Assembly: GCF_003058225.1 (NCBI RefSeq)
Contig: NZ_QBUG01000018.1
Span: 1 to 60,564 of the forward strand
Direction: 5' to 3'
Length of the DNA stretch: 60,564 nucleotides
Origin: Promicromonospora sp. AC04
GTDB lineage: Bacteria > Actinomycetota > Actinomycetes > Actinomycetales > Cellulomonadaceae
Under the pieces are notes generated by a model. It saw nothing but the letters and a program-made list of their open reading frames with translations. It searched no databases and was not told where the DNA came from. A program made the position numbers and the translations under genes. Below, in pieces: positions 15,689 through 22,777 of this stretch. The stretch's first letter is position 1, and the number at the start of each line of letters is the position of its first letter.

Positions 15689-16834
15689 ATGAAGCTGTTC
15701 GTGCAGATTCCCTGCTTGAACGAGGAAGAAACCCTTCCATTGGTGCTTGCCACGATCCCCCGCAGCATCCCGGGGATCGATGAGATCGAAATCCTGGTCG
15801 TAGACGACGGGTCCACAGACGGCACTGTTGAGGTCGCGCGTCGCCTCGGCGTGCGGCACTTCGTGCACCACACCCGGAACATGGGGCTGGCCCGCTCGTT
15901 CCGCGACGGCGTCGACTACGCGTTGCGGCACGGGGCGGACATCGTCGTGAACACCGACGGCGACAACCAGTACCCGCAGGAGCGGATCGGCGACCTGGTG
16001 ATGCCCGTGGTGCTGGGCAACGCCGACATCGTGATCGCCGACCGGCAGACCGCCACCATCGAGCACTTCTCCCCGCTGAAGAAGGCCCTGCAGAAGGCCG
16101 GCAGCGCGACCGTGAACTTCGCCGCGGGAACGGACCTGCCCGACGCCGCGAGCGGGTTCCGCGCCTACTCGCGGGCGGCGCTGATGCGGCTCAACGTCGT
16201 CACGCAGTTCAGCTACTGCATGGAGACGATCATCCAGGCCGGGCACAAGCGGCTGCGGATCCTGAGCCTGCCGATCACCACCAATGCGAAGACCCGCGAG
16301 TCACGGCTCTTCACGAGCATGTGGCAGCACATCGCCAAGTCGGGCCAGGCCATCAGCCGGTCCTACGTGATGTTCAAGCCGCACACGGTGTTCATCACGC
16401 TCGGGCTGCTGTTCACGCTCGGTGCCGTGATCCCGTTCGGCCGGTACGCGATGCTCCTCGCCACCGGTACCGGCGGGCAGCACATCCAGTCGATAGTGCT
16501 CGGGGCGACGTCGCTGGTGGGGGCGCTGCTCAGCTTCGCCCTGCTCGTGCTGGCCGACCTCCAGCGCACCAACCGGGTGCTGCTCGAGGAGACGCTGGAG
16601 CGCCTCAAGGAGGTGCAGTACGGCACGACGGCGGCCCCGGTCGCCCCGGGTGCGCCCGAGAACGGGCGGCCGTCGGGCGGGAACCGGCCCGGTCCGGTCG
16701 ACCGGACGGCGCCGATAGACCGCGCCCAGCCGGCCGGGCCCAGCGACCGGGCAGTGCCCACCGGGCCCGCCGGGCCCGCCGTGCCCGCCGGGCCTGCGGA
16801 CACCGGCCTCGCGGACGTCCCGGCGGCCGTGTAG
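15689..16834 (+). CDS. GT2 family glycosyltransferase (polyprenyl-phosphate sugar synthase-like)
   Basis: A 381-aa glycosyltransferase. The GT-A domain (1 to about 225) has PCLNEEETLPLVL, VVDDGSTDGT (D39-D40) and NTDGDNQYP (D90, D92), the nucleotide and metal sites of dolichyl/polyprenyl-phosphate mannose synthase relatives. DAASGFRAYSR and the TTNAKTRESRLF loop also fit that branch. Two membrane helices follow (about 232-255 and 265-288), then a cytoplasmic Pro/Gly/Arg-rich tail. It may charge polyprenyl phosphate with the sugar used by the DUF2142 enzymes. The next gene starts on the last base of its stop codon (TAGTG), so the two are coupled. No strong ribosome binding site is visible. Confidence 0.85.
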   Translation: MKLFVQIPCLNEEETLPLVLATIPRSIPGIDEIEILVVDDGSTDGTVEVARRLGVRHFVHHTRNMGLARSFRDGVDYALRHGADIVVNTDGDNQYPQERIGDLVMPVVLGNADIVIADRQTATIEHFSPLKKALQKAGSATVNFAAGTDLPDAASGFRAYSRAALMRLNVVTQFSYCMETIIQAGHKRLRILSLPITTNAKTRESRLFTSMWQHIAKSGQAISRSYVMFKPHTVFITLGLLFTLGAVIPFGRYAMLLATGTGGQHIQSIVLGATSLVGALLSFALLVLADLQRTNRVLLEETLERLKEVQYGTTAAPVAPGAPENGRPSGGNRPGPVDRTAPIDRAQPAGPSDRAVPTGPAGPAVPAGPADTGLADVPAAV

Positions 16835-18018
16835 TGATCGCATTCGGCACCTACGACGCCGCACGGCACCCCCGCACCGCCGTCCTCGTCGCCGGGCTGC
16901 GCGCCCACGGGGTCAAGGTCACCGAGCTGAACCGGCCACTCGGCTTCTCCACCGCCGAGCGGGTCCGGATGCTCCAGCAGCCGTGGCGGCTGCCCATCCT
17001 CGCCGGTCGCCTGCTGCGGCGCTGGGCCGGGCTGGTGGGCGACACCGTGCGGCTGCGGCGCGCCGAGGGCCGACCCGAGGCCGTGCTCGTCGGCTACCTG
17101 GGCCACTTCGACGTGATCCTGGCGCGGCTGCTGTACCCGCGCTCCGTCGTGGTGCTCGACCACCTGGTCTTCGCCGGGGACACCGCCACCGACCGCGGGG
17201 CGACCGGCCTGCGCGTGCGGCTCCTGACCGGGCTGGACCGGCTGGCCGTCGCGTGCGCCGACGTCGTGGTCACCGACACCGAGGAGCACCGGCAGCTGCT
17301 CCCCGACCCGGACAAGGGCGTGGTGGTGCTGGTCGGCGCGCCGGACGCATGGCGGGCGGCGGGCGAGACGCCGCTGGTCGAGCTCGTCGAGGCCGGGGTC
17401 TCGACCAGCGATGAGGGCTCGGCGAGCGATGGGGTCTCGACAAGCTCGACCACCGAGGGGGGCTCGGCCGGCGACGGCGGGCTGTCCGTGGTCTTCTTCG
17501 GGCTGTACACCCCGCTGCAGGGCGCGCCGGTCATCGCCGAGGCGGTGCGCGACGCCGTCGCGGCGGGTGCGGCCCTGCGCGTGACGATGGTCGGAGCCGG
17601 CCAGGACCTGCCCCGCACCCGCGAGCTCCTGGCGGGGACGCCGGGCGTGACCTGGCACGACTGGGTCGAGCCCGACGAGCTGCCCGCCCTCGTCGCCGGG
17701 CACCAGGTCTGCCTGGGGATCTTCAGCGACACCCCGAAGGGCCTGCGGGTGGTGCCGAACAAGGTGTACCAGGGGCTCGCGGCGGGCTGCGTCGTCGTCA
17801 CCTCGGACACCCCGCCGCAGCGGCGCGCCGTAGGGGAGAGCGTCGAGCTGGTACCGGCGGCCGACCCCGGGGCGCTCGCGGCCCGGCTCACTGAGCTCGG
17901 TGACCCCGGGACGCTGGCAGCCGCGCGGGTGCGCGCCGCGCGCGGGCGCGACCGGATCCGCCCGCAGGTGGTCACCGAGCCGCTGGTCGCGGCGCTGCGC
18001 GGCCGGGGCGCGCTGTGA
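16834..18018 (+). CDS. GT4-like glycosyltransferase with repeat-derived insertion
   Basis: A 394-aa GT-B glycosyltransferase. The N-terminal half has a GTYDAARHPRTAVLVAGLRAHGVKVTELNRPL start typical of actinobacterial GT4-like proteins. The C-terminal half has VVFFGLYTPLQGA, LAGTPGVTWHDWVEPDELPALVAGH, CLGIFSDTPKGLRVVPNKVYQGLAAGC and VTSDTPPQRR, where the EXE-like nucleotide-sugar loop lies. Between the halves (about 181-210) is a Ser/Thr/Gly-rich stretch (EAGVSTSDEGSASDGVST) made by REP-like DNA. The start GTG overlaps the preceding stop, and the stop overlaps the next start (GTGA): three coupled genes. Donor unknown. Confidence 0.82.
   Translation: MIAFGTYDAARHPRTAVLVAGLRAHGVKVTELNRPLGFSTAERVRMLQQPWRLPILAGRLLRRWAGLVGDTVRLRRAEGRPEAVLVGYLGHFDVILARLLYPRSVVVLDHLVFAGDTATDRGATGLRVRLLTGLDRLAVACADVVVTDTEEHRQLLPDPDKGVVVLVGAPDAWRAAGETPLVELVEAGVSTSDEGSASDGVSTSSTTEGGSAGDGGLSVVFFGLYTPLQGAPVIAEAVRDAVAAGAALRVTMVGAGQDLPRTRELLAGTPGVTWHDWVEPDELPALVAGHQVCLGIFSDTPKGLRVVPNKVYQGLAAGCVVVTSDTPPQRRAVGESVELVPAADPGALAARLTELGDPGTLAAARVRAARGRDRIRPQVVTEPLVAALRGRGAL
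17374..17455. repeat. REP-like inverted repeats inside the GT4 coding sequence
   Basis: CTGGTCGAGCTCGTCGAGG (17374-17392) faces GGTCTCGACAAGCTCGACC (17433-17451, followed by ACCG). A further GGTCTCGACCAGCG lies between them at about 17398. The second motif is of a kind I recall as dispersed, usually intergenic, in several actinobacterial genomes. Here it is read through in frame as VSTSSTT. Confidence 0.6.
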
Positions 18019-19082
18019 CGGCACGCGAACCGGGCATGACGACGGCGGGCGATCCGGCCCCGGCGACGACGGCGAGCGACCCCGCCCCGGCGGCAGCCGC
18101 CCCGGTGACGACGGCGACGAGCCGCCCGTTCCTGCGGGGTGCGCTCGCCGTGCTCCGGTCCCCGTGGGTGCGGTGGGGCTTCCTCGCGATCGCGCTGGCG
18201 CTGGCCGTCTGGTACGTCCTGGTCAACCGCGAGCCGCTGCTCCGGGCGGCGGCCGAGCTGTCCGTGACCGAGGTGGCGCTCGTCGTCGTCCTCGGTGCGG
18301 TGTACGTGTGGTGCACGCTGCTGGCCTGGCGCGCCGTCCTCGCGGACCTCGGCTCCCCGCTGTCGCTGCGGAGCGCCGTCGCGGTGTTCGGGATCAGCCA
18401 GCTCGGCAAGTACGTGCCGGGCGGGGTGTGGAACGTCGTGGCCGCCGCCGAGGTCGGCGCGGGGCACCGGGTGCCGCGCAGCAGGTCGGCCGCCTCGATG
18501 CTGGTGGCCGTCGCGGTCTCGGTCGCCTCCGGAGCGGCGGTGGGTGCGGTGGCGCTGCCGTTCGTCTCCGCGGGCGCGCTGGGCGCGTGGTCCTGGGTGG
18601 TGTGGGTAGCGCCCGCCGTCGTCGTGGTGCTCGCGCCGCCCGTGCTCAACCGGCTGATCGGGCTGGCCGTGCGGCTCGCCCGGCGCGGTGCGCTGGAGCA
18701 CCCGATGACCTGGGGCGGCCTGGGTCGCGCCGCCGCCTGGTCGGTGGCCGGGTGGCTGGTCGCGGGGCTGCAGCTGTGGGTGCTCTGCACGGGACTGGGC
18801 CTGCCCCTCACCCCCCGGACGTTCGCCCTGGCGACGGGTGGCTGGGCGCTCGCGTGGACCGCCGGGTTCCTGTTCGTGGTCGCGCCGGCCGGCGCCGGCG
18901 TGCGCGAGGTGGTGCTCGCGGCGGTGCTCGCCGGGGCGCTGCCGGGGCCGGCCGCCGGGCTCGCGGTGATCGTCAGCCGGGTGGTCCTGACGCTGGTCGA
19001 CCTGGGCTTCGCGGGTGCGGGGCTGCTGCTTGCGCGCGGGGTACGACGCGCCGATGTCGGGCTCCCGCCGTTACGGCCGTGA
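18015..19082 (+). CDS. Lysylphosphatidylglycerol synthase TM-region/flippase-like membrane protein
   Basis: A 355-aa polytopic membrane protein of the UPF0104/LPG_synthase_TM type. About eight helices follow a cytoplasmic Ala/Thr/Pro-rich N-terminus. Recognisable blocks are ISQLGKYVPGGVWNVVAAAEVG and the C-terminal FVVAPAGAGVREVVLAAVL, both conserved in this family, which includes flippase-like proteins beside glycan genes and the membrane half of MprF. No soluble aminoacyl-transferase domain is present, so a lipid or glycolipid flipping role is more likely than lysinylation. It is coupled to the GT4 gene by a GTGA overlap. Confidence 0.8.
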   Translation: MTAREPGMTTAGDPAPATTASDPAPAAAAPVTTATSRPFLRGALAVLRSPWVRWGFLAIALALAVWYVLVNREPLLRAAAELSVTEVALVVVLGAVYVWCTLLAWRAVLADLGSPLSLRSAVAVFGISQLGKYVPGGVWNVVAAAEVGAGHRVPRSRSAASMLVAVAVSVASGAAVGAVALPFVSAGALGAWSWVVWVAPAVVVVLAPPVLNRLIGLAVRLARRGALEHPMTWGGLGRAAAWSVAGWLVAGLQLWVLCTGLGLPLTPRTFALATGGWALAWTAGFLFVVAPAGAGVREVVLAAVLAGALPGPAAGLAVIVSRVVLTLVDLGFAGAGLLLARGVRRADVGLPPLRP

Positions 19083-19122
19083 ATGCCCGGCGTGTTCGGC
19101 GTGTCTTGCCCGGTCAGCGGCG

Positions 19123-19137
19123 TACTCTCAGCGCGTG
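19123..19137 (+). promoter_or_regulatory. Candidate leaderless promoter (-10 TACTCT)
   Basis: TACTCT (19123-19128), then 6 nt, then the GTG start of the DUF3499 gene at 19135. No ribosome binding site lies between them. Confidence 0.55.
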
Positions 19138-19497
19138 AGATCGGTGAGACAGTGTTCGCGCTCGGCCTGCACCAACGCGGCCGTGGCGACGCTCACGTAT
19201 GTGTACGCGGACTCGACAGCCGTGCTGGGTCCGCTCGCGCACCTGGCCGAGCCCCACAGCTACGACCTGTGTGCGGAGCACGCCGAGCGGCTGACCGCGC
19301 CGCGCGGGTGGGAAGTGGTCCGCCTCATGCCCGAGTTCGAGGACGCCGGGCCGAGCCCGGACGACCTGTCCGCCCTGGCCGACGCCGTCCGCGAGGCCGG
19401 CCGGGTGCGGCGTCCGGCAGAGCCGTCATCGGTGACGGAGACGGCACGCCGTGGCCACCTCCGCGTCCTGCGCGCGGACGACGACAACTCGGCATGA
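19135..19497 (+). CDS. DUF3499 family protein (zinc-ribbon-like)
   Basis: A 120-aa conserved actinobacterial protein. Cysteines at about 7 and 12 (CSRSAC) and at 46 with a nearby His (DLCAEHAERL) suggest a small metal-binding fold. The central YADSTAVLGPLAHLAEPHSYDLC is the family hallmark. The family usually lies beside the phosphomannomutase gene, as here. Function unknown. The start was taken at GTG 19135 because the family begins with VRSVRQCSR and a -10 box lies 6 nt upstream. The longer frame overlaps the end of the flippase-like gene. Confidence 0.85.
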   Translation: MRSVRQCSRSACTNAAVATLTYVYADSTAVLGPLAHLAEPHSYDLCAEHAERLTAPRGWEVVRLMPEFEDAGPSPDDLSALADAVREAGRVRRPAEPSSVTETARRGHLRVLRADDDNSA

Positions 19498-19587
19498 CGC
19501 CGAGATAGAACCAGGGCGAGACAGAACTACGGCGAGATAGAACCGCAGACCGCTGCGGTTCTATCTCGCCCTGGTTCTATCTCGGCG
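19498..19587. repeat. Nested hairpin element of the TAGAACC repeat family (bidirectional terminator candidate)
   Basis: Outer arms 19498-19520 and 19565-19587 (23 bp, CGCCGAGATAGAACCAGG at the 5' end) are exact complements. An inner 18-bp stem (19531-19548 with 19553-19570) closes on an ACCG loop. It starts at the base after the DUF3499 stop and lies between convergent genes, so it probably ends transcription both ways. A relative lies at 42665-42781. Confidence 0.75.
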
Positions 19588-19596
19588 GAAGCCAGG

Positions 19597-20847
19597 TCAG
19601 GGGACCCAGGCGCAGACCGCGTGGCCCGCGCCCGAGAGCTCCAGGTTCCCGGCGTCGTGCGGCACGAAGACCGAGTCGCCCTGGACGAGGCGCTGCGGCC
19701 CGTCCTCGGCCCGGTCGGCCGCGAGCTCCAGCTCGCCGTCCAGGCACAGCAGGATGCGCGGGCCCGTAGCGGGCAGCGTGACGGGCTCCGACGGGTCGAC
19801 GTCGGCAGTAGTGAGCGCGAACTCCGTGACCGGCACGCGGTAGGTGTGCACCTGGCCGCGGCTGCCCGCCGTCGAGATCTCGGGGGCGGACGGCTGCTGC
19901 GGCGCGAACGACGTGCAGGCGACCAGGTTCTCCTCGTCCACGAGCTTGGTGGTCAGGCCCGCGCGCAGCACGTTGTCGGAGCTGGCCATGATCTCGACGC
20001 CCAGGCCGGACAGGTAGGCGTGCACCACGCCCGCGGGCGTGAACGCCGCCTCGCCCGGCTCGAGCGAGAACCGGTTGAGCATGAGGGACGCGATCGCACC
20101 CGGGTCGCCGGGGTGCTGCTCGGCGAGGTCGATCACGGTGCGGTCGGCGCGCTCGAACGGCGAGCCTGCCGCCAGGCGGGCCCGCACCGAGTCGAGAGTG
20201 GCCTGGATGTCGGCGGCGCAGGCCTCGTCGGCGCGCGCGGACAGCAGGTGGTTGAACGCCTCGCGCATGCCGTCGTGGCTGCGGTCGTGCAGCAGCGCGG
20301 AGCGGACGCTGTCGACCATCTTGCCCGCCAGGCCGTCCAGCACGTCCAGGATGGTGCGCGGCGTGCGGAAGCCCGCCAGCCCCTCGAACTGCGACAGGGC
20401 GACGATCATCTCGGGCTTGTGCTGGTCGTCCTTGAACGACCGCTTCGGCGACGTCAGCGGCATCCCGGCCTTGTTCTCGCGGGCGAAGCCCTCCCGGGCC
20501 TGCCGCGGCGACGGGTGCACCTGCAGGGACAGCGCCTTGCGCGCGGCCAGCACCTTCAGCAGGTACGGGAGGCGCGGGCCGAACTGCTCAGCGACCCGGT
20601 GGCCGAGCGTCTGCACGGGCGCCTCGCGCACCAGGCGGTCGAGGGCCACGTGATCGACCTCGCCGTCGCGCGAGATCCGGCTGACCGACGGCGCGCTGGC
20701 GTGCGCGCCGAGCCACATCTCCGCCTGCGGCTCCCCGTCGGGCTCGGCGCGGAGCAGGCTCGGGATCGCGTCGACGGATCCCCAGTCGTACCGCTGGATC
20801 GTGTTGGTCAGCGGAAGCGGGGCGTGGAATTGAGCGACTGCAAGCAC
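19597..20847 (-). CDS. manA: Mannose-6-phosphate isomerase, class I
   Basis: A 416-aa type I phosphomannose isomerase that interconverts fructose-6-phosphate and mannose-6-phosphate using zinc. Visible family blocks are IQRYDWGS, EMWLGAHASAPS, LPYLLKVLAARKALSLQVHPSPRQAREGF (Gln and His zinc ligands), DQHKPEMIVAL and, near the C-terminal half, AGVVHAYLSGLGVEIMASSDNVLRAGLT. The start is GTG 20847, with TATCCT 6 nt upstream on the minus strand, implying a leaderless transcript. Divergent from the phosphomannomutase gene, it feeds GDP-mannose formation. In this window it may also supply mannose-6-phosphate for a Kdn-type nonulosonate (inference). Confidence 0.93.
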   Translation of the reverse strand: MLAVAQFHAPLPLTNTIQRYDWGSVDAIPSLLRAEPDGEPQAEMWLGAHASAPSVSRISRDGEVDHVALDRLVREAPVQTLGHRVAEQFGPRLPYLLKVLAARKALSLQVHPSPRQAREGFARENKAGMPLTSPKRSFKDDQHKPEMIVALSQFEGLAGFRTPRTILDVLDGLAGKMVDSVRSALLHDRSHDGMREAFNHLLSARADEACAADIQATLDSVRARLAAGSPFERADRTVIDLAEQHPGDPGAIASLMLNRFSLEPGEAAFTPAGVVHAYLSGLGVEIMASSDNVLRAGLTTKLVDEENLVACTSFAPQQPSAPEISTAGSRGQVHTYRVPVTEFALTTADVDPSEPVTLPATGPRILLCLDGELELAADRAEDGPQRLVQGDSVFVPHDAGNLELSGAGHAVCAWVP

Positions 20848-20859
20848 CGCGCAAGGATA
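20847..20859 (-). promoter_or_regulatory. Candidate leaderless promoter of manA (-10 TATCCT)
   Basis: On the minus strand TATCCT (20854-20859) is followed by 6 nt and the GTG start of manA. Confidence 0.55.
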
Positions 20860-21004
20860 GCCGCACGAAACATCCTGGTACTGGACATCGTGCGCGGACC
20901 GTGCGCGCGGATCCTGCGCGCGCACCCGCACCAGGCCCCAGGGTGGACCACCCCTATCCGCAGATCGGGGGCAACCCTGATCGCGGAGTCCCGCCCGCGT
21001 TCCG

Positions 21005-21019
21005 TAGGCTGACCGGGTG
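21005..21019 (+). promoter_or_regulatory. Candidate leaderless promoter of the phosphomannomutase gene (-10 TAGGCT)
   Basis: TAGGCT (21005-21010), 6 nt, then GTG at 21017. The GTG directly follows GACCGG, with no purine-rich ribosome binding site. Confidence 0.55.
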
Positions 21020-22510
21020 GCCATCGACCTGAGCTCCCTCGTCAAGGCGTACGACGTACGCGGTGTAGTTCCCGACCAGCTGTCCCCGCAGGTGGCGCAG
21101 GCCCTGGGGGCCGCGTTCGCGCGGGTGATCGTGCTTTCCGACGCCGACGCCGACGCCGAAACCGCCGCACCGGGCGGCTCCGGACGCCCCGGGATGGTGA
21201 TCGGCCGCGACATGCGCGACTCCGGCCCGGAGCTGGTCGACGCGTTCGCCCGGGGCGTCACCTCGGCCGGCGTCGACGTGACGCTGATCGGGCTGTGCTC
21301 CACGGACGGCCTCTACTTCGCGTCGGGGCAGCTGGACGTCCCGGGCGCGATGTTCACCGCGAGCCACAACCCGGCCCGCTACAACGGGATCAAGCTGTGC
21401 CGGTCGGGCGCCCGCCCCGTGGGGCAGGAGACCGGCCTGGCGGAGGTCCGGGAGCTGGCCCAGGGCTTCCTCGACGACGGGCTGCCGGAGCCGGTGGCCG
21501 ACGTCGGCCAGGTGACTGAGCGGGACCTGCTGGCGGACTACGCCGGGTTCCTGCGCTCCCTGGTGGACCTGTCCGGGGCACGGCCGCTCAAGGTGGTCGT
21601 CGACGCGGGCAACGGCATGGGCGGCCTCACCGTCCCCGCCGTCCTCGGCGACGCCGCGGGCCTGCCCGGGCTGCCGCTGGAGATCGTGCCGCTGTTCTTC
21701 GAGCTGGACGGCTCGTTCCCGAACCACGAGGCCAACCCGCTGGAGCCGAGCAACCTGATCGACCTGCAGGCCGCCGTCGTCGCGAACGAGGCGGACCTGG
21801 GGCTGGCGTTCGACGGTGACGCCGACCGGTGCTTCGTCGTGGACGAGCGCGGCGGCGCCGTCTCGCCGTCGGCCGTCACCGCCCTGGTGGGGCTGGCCGA
21901 GGTCACCAAGGAGCTGGCCGCCGGCCGGACCCCCACGGTGATCCACAACCTCATCACCTCGCGCGCGGTCCCGGACCTGCTGTCCTCCGCCGGGGCGACG
22001 ACGGTGCGCACCCGCGTGGGCCACTCCTTCATCAAGGCGCAGATGGCCGAGCACGGCGCGGTCTTCGGCGGGGAGCACAGCGCGCACTACTACTTCCGCG
22101 ACTTCTGGTTCGCGGACACCGGCATGCTGGCCGCGCTGCACGTCCTGGCCGCGCTGAGCACGCAGGACCACACGATGTCCGAGCTGGCCGAGATGTTCGA
22201 GCCGTACGTCGGCTCGGGGGAGATCAACTCGACGGTGTCCGACGCCGCCGCCGCGACCGAGCGCGTGCTCGACGCCTACCGGGCGGCGTACCCGGGGATC
22301 GTCGTCGACACGCTCGACGGCGTTACCGTGTCGCACTGGGAGTCCCACCCGCAGTGGTGGTTCAACCTGCGCGCGTCCAACACCGAGCCCCTGCTGCGGC
22401 TGAACGTCGAGGCCGCCGACCAGGACATCATGGAGAAGGTGCGCGACGACGTCCTGTCGCTCGTGCGTGAGTCGGCCGACGGTCCGGCCGAGGAAGAAGA
22501 GACACTGTGA
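21017..22510 (+). CDS. manB: Phosphomannomutase/phosphoglucomutase
   Basis: A 497-aa alpha-D-phosphohexomutase that converts mannose-6-phosphate to mannose-1-phosphate, the precursor of GDP-mannose. The four domains are all visible: VKAYDVRGVVPDQL near the N-terminus, the catalytic phosphoserine loop FTASHNPARYNGIK at about 115, the metal loop FDGDADRCFVVDE at about 267-275, sugar loop GGEHSAHYYFRDF, and the phosphate-binding C-terminal RASNTEPLLRLNVEA. Divergent from manA, both with leaderless promoters, giving one mannose-activation locus. Its stop overlaps the next start (GTGA). Confidence 0.93.
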   Translation: MAIDLSSLVKAYDVRGVVPDQLSPQVAQALGAAFARVIVLSDADADAETAAPGGSGRPGMVIGRDMRDSGPELVDAFARGVTSAGVDVTLIGLCSTDGLYFASGQLDVPGAMFTASHNPARYNGIKLCRSGARPVGQETGLAEVRELAQGFLDDGLPEPVADVGQVTERDLLADYAGFLRSLVDLSGARPLKVVVDAGNGMGGLTVPAVLGDAAGLPGLPLEIVPLFFELDGSFPNHEANPLEPSNLIDLQAAVVANEADLGLAFDGDADRCFVVDERGGAVSPSAVTALVGLAEVTKELAAGRTPTVIHNLITSRAVPDLLSSAGATTVRTRVGHSFIKAQMAEHGAVFGGEHSAHYYFRDFWFADTGMLAALHVLAALSTQDHTMSELAEMFEPYVGSGEINSTVSDAAAATERVLDAYRAAYPGIVVDTLDGVTVSHWESHPQWWFNLRASNTEPLLRLNVEAADQDIMEKVRDDVLSLVRESADGPAEEEETL

Positions 22511-22707
22511 GCACAACCAAGGTCGAGCCGCTCGAGCCGTGGGTGCGCGAGATCCTGCGCTGCCCCGTGACGGGGGCGACCCTGACGGACGCCGTCGGGC
22601 CCGACGGCGAGCCGGAGCTGCACTCGACCGACCCCGAGCGCCCGCTCGCCTACCCGGTACGCGACGGCATCCCGGTGCTGCTGGAGTCGGACGCCCGCCC
22701 GCTCTGA
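22507..22707 (+). CDS. Trm112 family protein
   Basis: A 66-aa protein of the Trm112/UPF0434 family. The pattern WVREILRCPVTGATL, then YPVRDGIPVLLESDARPL, is characteristic. Family members activate methyltransferases in eukaryotes and archaea; the bacterial role is not settled. Of the usual four zinc cysteines only one (RCP) remains, as in many bacterial members, so zinc binding is unlikely. It overlaps the phosphomannomutase stop by GTGA and is followed by a strong terminator. Confidence 0.88.
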   Translation: MSTTKVEPLEPWVREILRCPVTGATLTDAVGPDGEPELHSTDPERPLAYPVRDGIPVLLESDARPL

Positions 22708-22722
22708 ACGCTCCGTGAACGT

Positions 22723-22761
22723 GGCAGAGGCTCAGGCCACCCGGTGACCTGAGCCTCTGCC
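22723..22761. terminator. Bidirectional terminator hairpin
   Basis: Perfect 14-bp stem GGCAGAGGCTCAGG (22723-22736) with CCTGAGCCTCTGCC (22748-22761) and an 11-nt loop. It lies between the convergent Trm112 and SpoIID-like genes. No T tract follows. Confidence 0.8.
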
Positions 22762-22777
22762 GTGCTCGAGGGCCGGA

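Noticed and set aside
16834-18018. Frameshift or pseudogene in the GT4 gene because of its Ser/Thr stretch
   Set aside because: The frame stays open and both Rossmann halves are intact; the stretch is an in-frame insertion.
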